Positions 12,943-17,693 of a DNA stretch of 17,693 nt are shown here, piece by piece (positions within the stretch are counted from its first letter, which is position 1; each line of letters starts with the position of its first letter). Under the pieces are notes generated by a model. The model was not told where the DNA came from. It searched no databases and worked only from the letters and a program-made list of their open reading frames with translations. A program made the translations under genes and the position numbers. Source of the DNA: DATLYB01 sp964502525 (GTDB lineage Bacteria > Bacteroidota > Bacteroidia > Chitinophagales > CAIOSU01); assembly GCA_964502525.1 (NCBI GenBank), contig CAZCXH010000103.1:1-17693 (forward strand), in the 5' to 3' direction.

Positions 12943-15063
12943 ATGGCTGTTATAATGAAAATGCGAAACAAGCTGGGCGTGTTCATTGTCGTGTTGATTG
13001 CGCTCACCATCTTCGCCTTTCTTCTTCAGGATGCGATCAATTCTGATACCTCCATGCTGCGCCCCAATTCCAATGTTGCGGGAATTATCAACGGGAAGTC
13101 GGTCAGCATTCAGGACTTCGACAAAAAAGTGCAGGAAGCCACAGACAATTACAGGCTGTCAAGTAACAACTCCAACATTGACGATGAAACCGTCTGGCAG
13201 ATACGCAACCAAACGTGGAATCAATATGTGAACGATGTTCTTATGGGAGCGAAATATGAAAAGCTGGGTGTGCAGGTCACGTCAGATGAGTTGCTGGACA
13301 TGGTGCAGGGCAGCAACCCTCATTCTGCCGTAGTGCAGTCGTTCAGCGATCCGCAAACCGGACAATTTAACCCAGAGCAGGTTGCCGCTTTTATTCAAAA
13401 CCTTGACAAGGATGAAACCGGTGAAACCCGCCAGCGGTGGCTCAATTTTGAGAAGTTCCTGAAGGAAGACCGTATAAAGAGCAAGTTCAACGATCTTGTA
13501 AAAAACGGCATGTACACTCCTTCGTGGATGGCAACGGAAAACTATTCTCTCTCAGGCACAACCGTCAGCTTCGATTATGTTTTCCTGCCATACACTGATG
13601 TTCCGGATGCGGATGTCACGGTTACCGATGATGAGCTTCAGGACTATCTGGATGCCAACAAGAGCGAGTACATGCAGGATGAAGAGACACGCAGCATCGA
13701 ATACATCAGCTATGATATCAAGCCGACTCAGGAGGATACGTTGCGCATCAAAAACAAGCTGGAAGAGTTGTTTGAAAACTTTCAAAAGACAAACAGCGAT
13801 TCCGCCTTTCTGAAAAGCTATTCCCAGTTGCCTTACGACCCAAAGTATTACGGCATTGATGAATTGCAAAGCTCGATGAAAGACACGCTCTTTAAAATTG
13901 ATACGAATGCGATTATTGGTCCTTATATCGAAGAGAGCTATTGGAAGTATGCAAAGCTGCTCGACCGCAAGCTGATTCCTGATTCCGTCAGGGCAAAGCA
14001 CATTTTCGTGAGCATTGCCGGGGTGAAAGACCAAACGGGTGTGCAGCAGAAGCGCGCAATTGCTGATTCTTTGTTGAAAGAAATCAAGGAGAAGGGAGCT
14101 TTGTTTGATACCCTGCTGGCAAAACATTCCGATGATGCGGAAACGAAAGCCAAAGGCGGTGACATGGGCTGGATAAAACCGGGTGAGAAATTTCCGACTA
14201 TTGACGTTGCTTTGTTCTATAAACACAAGCAGGGCGATATTTTCATAGTGCCCTCCGATGAAGACAACAAAAGGGGATTTCACATTATTCAGATCACCGA
14301 GGCGAAACCGGTGAAAGATGCGGTGAAAGTGGCATTCCTTGCCAAAGAGATTGCCGCAAGCATTGAAACCGAGCGCGGGCTTTATGCTGAAGCCAGCAAA
14401 TTTGCATCAGCCAACCATACCGCGCAGTTGTTCAGGGATGCATCAAAAGACATGAGTCCGAGGCAGGCTGAAGGCATTAAAAAGAACGATAATGCAGTGC
14501 AGGGGCTGAATGCCGCCCGCGATGTGGTGAAATGGGTGTTCAGCGCTTCGGAAGGCGAGGTGTCGGAAGTGTTTTCGCTTCACGACAAGTATGTTGTTGC
14601 GTTGCTTTCTGGCGTGAAAGAAAAAGGCCTGGCCGCCCTTGACGATGTCAGAACCCAGATCGAAGTGGAAGTGAAGAAGGAAAAGAAGGCTGATGTTTTA
14701 AAGGGAAAACTGAAAGGACAGACAGACCTGAATGCCACTGCCGGAGCCACCGGCAAGGTTGTTGAAACAGCAACGGGGCTGTCTTTTGGGAGCAACTATA
14801 TCGGTGATGCGGTCGGGTCGGAACCGGGCGTGGTGGCCAGGGCTATTGCCATGAATGAAGGGGAAACGTCTGCTCCTATTGCGGGTGACAATGGAGTTTT
14901 TGTTATTAAAATAACTTCCAAAATAGCTCCGCCTCAGCTTACCGATGTGAAGACTCAGAAAAAGCAATCGGAGCAAAAATCAGCGTCACTGGTTGATTTT
15001 TCATTGCAGGAAGCCATTCGCAAATCGGCAGATATTAAGGACGAACGCTACAAGTTCTATTGA
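12943..15063 (+). CDS. PpiD-like membrane-anchored peptidyl-prolyl isomerase / SurA N-terminal protein
   Basis: 706 residues. MAVIMKMRNKLGVFIVVLIALTIFAFLLQDA contains one N-terminal membrane anchor (about 11-29) with a short cytoplasmic tail, placing the rest in the periplasm. A SurA/PpiD chaperone N-domain follows (VAGIINGKSVSIQDFDKKVQE, then QYVNDVLMGAKYEKLGVQVTSDEL). A parvulin-type PpiC domain (about 349-450) has RAKHIFVSI, AKHSDDAETKAKGGDMGWI and RGFHIIQITEAKP. PpiD sits at the Sec exit and helps newly exported and outer-membrane proteins fold. The length is close to E. coli PpiD (623) plus typical Bacteroidota inserts. A good -33/-7 promoter lies upstream. It is the first gene of a plus-strand run with DUF2480, lytic transglycosylase and glycosyltransferase genes, consistent with envelope biogenesis. 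Confidence 0.92.
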   Translation: MAVIMKMRNKLGVFIVVLIALTIFAFLLQDAINSDTSMLRPNSNVAGIINGKSVSIQDFDKKVQEATDNYRLSSNNSNIDDETVWQIRNQTWNQYVNDVLMGAKYEKLGVQVTSDELLDMVQGSNPHSAVVQSFSDPQTGQFNPEQVAAFIQNLDKDETGETRQRWLNFEKFLKEDRIKSKFNDLVKNGMYTPSWMATENYSLSGTTVSFDYVFLPYTDVPDADVTVTDDELQDYLDANKSEYMQDEETRSIEYISYDIKPTQEDTLRIKNKLEELFENFQKTNSDSAFLKSYSQLPYDPKYYGIDELQSSMKDTLFKIDTNAIIGPYIEESYWKYAKLLDRKLIPDSVRAKHIFVSIAGVKDQTGVQQKRAIADSLLKEIKEKGALFDTLLAKHSDDAETKAKGGDMGWIKPGEKFPTIDVALFYKHKQGDIFIVPSDEDNKRGFHIIQITEAKPVKDAVKVAFLAKEIAASIETERGLYAEASKFASANHTAQLFRDASKDMSPRQAEGIKKNDNAVQGLNAARDVVKWVFSASEGEVSEVFSLHDKYVVALLSGVKEKGLAALDDVRTQIEVEVKKEKKADVLKGKLKGQTDLNATAGATGKVVETATGLSFGSNYIGDAVGSEPGVVARAIAMNEGETSAPIAGDNGVFVIKITSKIAPPQLTDVKTQKKQSEQKSASLVDFSLQEAIRKSADIKDERYKFY

Positions 15064-15121
15064 TCGGGCTTTGAAACTTGCCTTTCCGGCTACGGGTTAA
15101 ATTTACCGTAATATCCAACCT

Positions 15122-15643
15122 GTGATTGAAGATAACCCTTTAGTTAACCGCGTTGACGAGAGCGGCATCGTCACGCTCGACATTGCTGGGCTGCTTCCAA
15201 CGGAAGTAGTTGAAGAGTTCGATTTGAAGAGATTCCTTGTGAAGGAATTGGTGTTGATGGAAAAGCATTTCCGCGAGGAGATGAAAAAAATTGACTGGAG
15301 TGTTTATCGTAATAAAGCAGTTGCTGTCTTTTGCTCCAATGACGCTATAATCCCGATGTGGGCTTACATGCTTGTCGCCTCGTACCTGGAGCCGCATGCA
15401 AAAAGCATTTTTTACGGCAGCAGAAAAAAAGCGGAAGCCGATTTGCTCGCAAGAAATATTGAAGCGTTGGATGTTTCTGCTTATGCTGGCGCCCGTGTTG
15501 TGATAAAAGGCTGCGGTGACCAGCCTCTTCCGCCTGATGCGTACATTTTCATTACAAAAAAATTGCAGCCTGTGGTGCAAAGCCTGATGTATGGTGAACC
15601 TTGTTCCACCGTTCCCGTATATAAGCGTCCTAAAACACCCTGA
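15122..15643 (+). CDS. DUF2480 family protein
   Basis: 173 residues, no signal peptide and no membrane segment, so probably cytoplasmic. It matches a Bacteroidota-restricted family of unknown function: NRVDESGIVTLDI at the start, DWSVYRNKAVAVFCSNDAII, PMWAYMLVASYLEPHAK, ARVVIKGCGDQPLPPDAY, and a C-terminal LMYGEPCSTVPVYKRPK. Conserved Cys residues (in FCSND, KGCGD, EPCST) could bind a metal or be redox active, but this is only a guess. The start is GTG: a TAA lies in frame 24 bases upstream and no ATG is available near. It follows ppiD after 58 bases and ends three bases before the transglycosylase ATG, so it is very likely translated from the same message as the latter. Confidence 0.85.
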   Translation: MIEDNPLVNRVDESGIVTLDIAGLLPTEVVEEFDLKRFLVKELVLMEKHFREEMKKIDWSVYRNKAVAVFCSNDAIIPMWAYMLVASYLEPHAKSIFYGSRKKAEADLLARNIEALDVSAYAGARVVIKGCGDQPLPPDAYIFITKKLQPVVQSLMYGEPCSTVPVYKRPKTP

Positions 15644-15646
15644 CCA

Positions 15647-16615
15647 ATGTTTAAGAAATCCTCAATGCCGGTATATGCTTGTATCGGTTTGTTGATTTCT
15701 CTTTCAGTTGCTTTCCTGGCTAATCAAAACAGCGCGGCTCCGCCCCCTTCTCCCCCAAGCGTTTCATACAATGTTGTTTCCAAGGTAAAAGGAGTGCATA
15801 TCCCCAATATTCTGGATTTTGCGTGCGAAGAAATTCCTGTATCAAATTTTGACGTGCGCGAGCGGCTCGACCGCGAGTTGCTGGTGAACACCTATTGGCA
15901 GTCAAATACAGTTCAACTTTTCAAACTGGCGGCAAGACATTTCCCGGAGATAGAGTCCATTCTCGAAGAGCAGGAAGTGCCTGAAGATTTTAAATACATG
16001 GCTCTTGCTGAAAGTGGTTTGCGGCAGGGGCTTTCTCATATGAACGCTGCCGGTTTCTGGCAGATTCTTCCGCACTCAGGAAGAGAGCTGGGGCTTGAAG
16101 TCAATTCCATCGTGGATGAGCGCTGCCACATTGAATTCAGTACCGCAGCGGCCTGCAAATACCTGAAAAAGGCCCATGACGAGTTCGGGAGTTGGACCCT
16201 TGCTGCCGCGTCATACAACATGGGAAGACATCGGCTTAAGAAAGTGATGCGCGAACAGCAGGTTGATTGTTACTATGATCTTTACCTCAACGATGAAACC
16301 TCAAGGTATGTATTCCGCATCATTGCGCTGAAGATGATTTTTGACAATCCTGCCGAATATGGCTTTCACATCGAAAAGAAAGATTTGTATGATCCTATCC
16401 CGGTGAGAACAGTCGCGGTGAACCACAGCATCGAGAACCTCGCCACATTTGCTCTCGACAACGGAACCAACTACAAAACGCTGAAAATTCTAAACCCCTG
16501 GCTCAAGCAGCCCTACCTGAGGGGAAAGAAGGGCAAGACATACATTGTAAAGCTGCCCGGCAGCGAAGAACCTTTTGAGCCTTATACCGTAACAACAGAT
16601 TATTTAATCAACTGA
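15647..16615 (+). CDS. MltD-like lytic murein transglycosylase (SLT domain)
   Basis: 322 residues. An N-terminal hydrophobic segment (about 8-26, CIGLLISLSVAFLANQ) without a lipobox suggests a signal peptide or signal anchor, so the enzyme acts in the periplasm. The SLT domain has the catalytic Glu122 in MALAESGL, NAAGFWQILPHSGRELGL, and AAASYNMGRHRLKKV (about 184-199), the last being the AAYNAG motif of the family. It cleaves the glycan strand of peptidoglycan with formation of 1,6-anhydro ends. The C-terminal 60 residues (NLATFALDNGTNYKTLKILN...) resemble a degenerate LysM-like module. It begins three bases after the DUF2480 stop, so coupling is likely. GHRRL-type change: NMGRH replaces the common NAGPG in the helix, a conservative variation seen within the family. 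Confidence 0.88.
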   Translation: MFKKSSMPVYACIGLLISLSVAFLANQNSAAPPPSPPSVSYNVVSKVKGVHIPNILDFACEEIPVSNFDVRERLDRELLVNTYWQSNTVQLFKLAARHFPEIESILEEQEVPEDFKYMALAESGLRQGLSHMNAAGFWQILPHSGRELGLEVNSIVDERCHIEFSTAAACKYLKKAHDEFGSWTLAAASYNMGRHRLKKVMREQQVDCYYDLYLNDETSRYVFRIIALKMIFDNPAEYGFHIEKKDLYDPIPVRTVAVNHSIENLATFALDNGTNYKTLKILNPWLKQPYLRGKKGKTYIVKLPGSEEPFEPYTVTTDYLIN

Positions 16616-16666
16616 AAAAAAATATATACCTTGCAGAATCCTATATACAACAAGATACAGACCGAG

Positions 16667-17395
16667 ATGAGGACGAAGTTCCAGAAGATTTCAGTTTTGG
16701 TTCCTGTTTACAATGAAAGCAAAACCGTTACGCAGGTGCTGGAAGCTGTTGCCACTGTGAAGCTCATGAACGGGATTGCAAAGGAAATCATCGTGGTGGA
16801 TGACGGGTCGAAAGACAATACCGTTGAAATAGTGAAGAAATTCATCGCTGAAAATCCCGATTTCAATATCAAATTACATGAGCATGGCGTCAACCAGGGG
16901 AAAGGCGCTGCGCTGCATACGGGCATCGGCAAAGCCACAGGCGACCTCATCATCGTGCAGGACGCTGACCTTGAATATGATCCGGAAGAGTTCAACATTC
17001 TTCTGAAGGTATTCTTTGACGGCAGGGCTGATGTGGTATTCGGATCCCGCTTCATGGGCGGCAATGCTCACCGCATCCTCTTCTTCTGGCACTCGATCGG
17101 AAACAAGTTCCTGACCTTCGTCAGCAACATGTTCACCAACCTGAACCTTACCGACATGGAAACATGCTACAAAATGTTCCGCGCGGATATAATAAAGGGA
17201 ATAAAACTTGAAGAAAAGCGCTTCGGCTTCGAGCCGGAGATTACAGCCAAGATAGCCCGGCTGCCAAACATCCGCGTCTATGAGGTGGGTATTTCCTACT
17301 ACGGCAGAACTTATGCCGAAGGCAAGAAGATCAACTGGAAAGACGGCTTCCGTGCTATCTACTGCGTGCTGAAGTATGGTTGGCTCGGCATGTAA
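16667..17395 (+). CDS. Family 2 glycosyltransferase, dolichol-phosphate-mannose synthase type
   Basis: 242 residues from the ATG at 16667. GT2 signatures: ISVLVPVYNESKTV, IIVVDDGSKDNT (about 41-52), NQGKGAALHTGIGKATGD, the metal-binding DADLEYDPEEF (Asp99 and Asp101) and VVFGSRFMGG. The C-terminal DMETCYKMFRADIIKGIKLE, FGFEPEI and YYGRTYAEGKKINWKDGFRA are those of DPM1/polyprenyl-phosphate glycosyltransferases, which move a sugar from a nucleotide donor to a lipid carrier on the inner leaflet. There is no C-terminal membrane domain, so the protein is soluble or peripheral. The frame is open from a TTG at 16631, adding 12 residues before MRTKFQK; the ATG is preferred because GAG precedes it and GT2 domains begin at once. 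Sugar and acceptor are not determinable. It lies 51 bases after the transglycosylase gene. Confidence 0.88.
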   Translation: MRTKFQKISVLVPVYNESKTVTQVLEAVATVKLMNGIAKEIIVVDDGSKDNTVEIVKKFIAENPDFNIKLHEHGVNQGKGAALHTGIGKATGDLIIVQDADLEYDPEEFNILLKVFFDGRADVVFGSRFMGGNAHRILFFWHSIGNKFLTFVSNMFTNLNLTDMETCYKMFRADIIKGIKLEEKRFGFEPEITAKIARLPNIRVYEVGISYYGRTYAEGKKINWKDGFRAIYCVLKYGWLGM

Positions 17396-17459
17396 TTTCA
17401 TGCCGCTTCGATTTTCCATAATTCTTTAATCTGCAATCGAAAATCATTGAATCAATTTC

Positions 17460-17467
17460 TATCTTTG
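17460..17467 (+). promoter_or_regulatory. Candidate -7 box for tRNA-Phe
   Basis: TATCTTTG lies 21 bases before the mature tRNA 5' end and matches TAnnTTTG, giving a short tRNA 5' leader for RNase P to remove. A well-spaced -33 TTG is not seen. Confidence 0.4.
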
Positions 17468-17488
17468 CCGTCCCTTTTTTCTGGGGAT

Positions 17489-17561
17489 GGTGAGGTAGCT
17501 CAGTCGGTAGAGCAAAGGACTGAAAATCCTTGTGTCGGGGGTTCAATTCCCTCCCTCACCA
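17489..17561 (+). tRNA. tRNA-Phe (anticodon GAA)
   Basis: The 73-base cloverleaf is complete. Acceptor GGTGAGG (17489-17495) pairs with CCTCACC (17554-17560), discriminator A17561. D arm GCTC-AGTCGGTA-GAGC. The anticodon stem AAGGA/TCCTT carries the loop CTGAAAA with GAA at 17522-17524, reading UUC/UUU. The variable loop is GTGTC, and the T arm GGGGG/CCCTC encloses TTCAATT with one G-T pair. CCA is not encoded (ACAC follows), so it must be added by nucleotidyltransferase. Confidence 0.97.
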
Positions 17562-17569
17562 CACTTAAC

Positions 17570-17692
17570 CTAATCTAACCCACTCAATAGCTGCTCCCAG
17601 TCTTGCTTAAATCGGTTATCTTTAACCAAGGGAGATATGTAACGCTTCCAAAATAACTTCAACAATTTACGGATAAATCCTATAATTGAGTT
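17570..17692 (-). CDS. Possible C-terminal fragment of an unidentified protein at the right edge
   Basis: On the minus strand a frame is open from the right edge to a TAG at 17570-17572, giving 40 residues that include FIRKLLKLFWKRYISPLV and end KQDWEQLLSGLD. Composition is plausible for a real protein (basic/hydrophobic, no rare-residue bias), but 40 residues are too few to name a family, and an open frame of this length can arise by chance. It faces tRNA-Phe tail to tail. Confidence 0.35.
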   Translation of the reverse strand, partial: NSIIGFIRKLLKLFWKRYISPLVKDNRFKQDWEQLLSGLD

Positions 17693-17693
17693 C

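Noticed and set aside
13552..14283. A 243-codon open frame on the minus strand inside ppiD
   Set aside because: It lies wholly antisense to a well-supported PpiD-like gene, has no recognisable domain, and long antisense frames are expected opposite coding sequence of this composition.
17408..17445. GATTTTC/GAAAATC inverted repeat between the glycosyltransferase gene and tRNA-Phe as a terminator
   Set aside because: It has a seven-base A/T-rich stem with a loop of over 20 bases and no T tract right after it; too weak to call.

Overview
The window looks like ordinary chromosome of a member of the Bacteroidota, probably from a Chitinophagales- or Sphingobacteriales-like lineage. The evidence is a type IX secretion cargo protein with PKD repeats and a gliding-motility-type C-terminal domain, a DUF2480 protein, a Rho factor with a long acidic N-terminal insertion, a bifunctional amino-lipid acyltransferase, a general lack of Shine-Dalgarno sequences, and TAnnTTTG -7 promoter elements in front of several genes. 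Genus-level placement is not possible from the sequence alone.

Layout. 1-370 (minus) is the N-terminal part of a POT-family peptide transporter that runs off the left edge. 547-4517 (plus) holds a secreted PKD/T9SS type B protein and a PlsC-GNAT fusion. 4565-5446 (minus) is a secreted beta-propeller-like protein of unknown role. 5709-8279 (minus) is a housekeeping cluster, transcribed rho > rpmH > rnpA > yidD. It covers transcription termination, ribosomal protein L34, tRNA 5' processing and membrane-protein insertion. Divergent from rho, serS (seryl-tRNA synthetase) is followed by an L,D-transpeptidase (9894-10487). Convergent to these on the minus strand are an AlkD-like DNA glycosylase and a class-3-type aldehyde dehydrogenase. 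From 12943 a plus-strand run encodes a PpiD-like periplasmic foldase, a DUF2480 protein, an MltD-like lytic transglycosylase and a family 2 glycosyltransferase, followed by tRNA-Phe(GAA). A possible fragment of another gene touches the right edge.

Gene teamwork. The rho-yidD block is expression machinery. The L,D-transpeptidase, lytic transglycosylase, PpiD, glycosyltransferase and lipid acyltransferase all serve the envelope. I see no phage, CRISPR, toxin or biosynthetic island.

The most unusual content lies between genes. Arrays of 7-bp units start in GTTT or, inverted, AAAC. One fills the whole serS-to-L,D-transpeptidase gap as ten in-phase heptamers (five forward, five inverted). Others lie beside rpmH, including one of the same forward-then-inverted design at 6438-6494. 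A second family is an inverted-repeat element ending in GGnCAGTTCT. It spans 6335-6554, appears to carry a nested insertion of a separate GAGAGGG hairpin repeat, and shares an exact 25-nt stretch (inverted) with a three-armed cluster at 12763-12855, upstream of the ppiD promoter.
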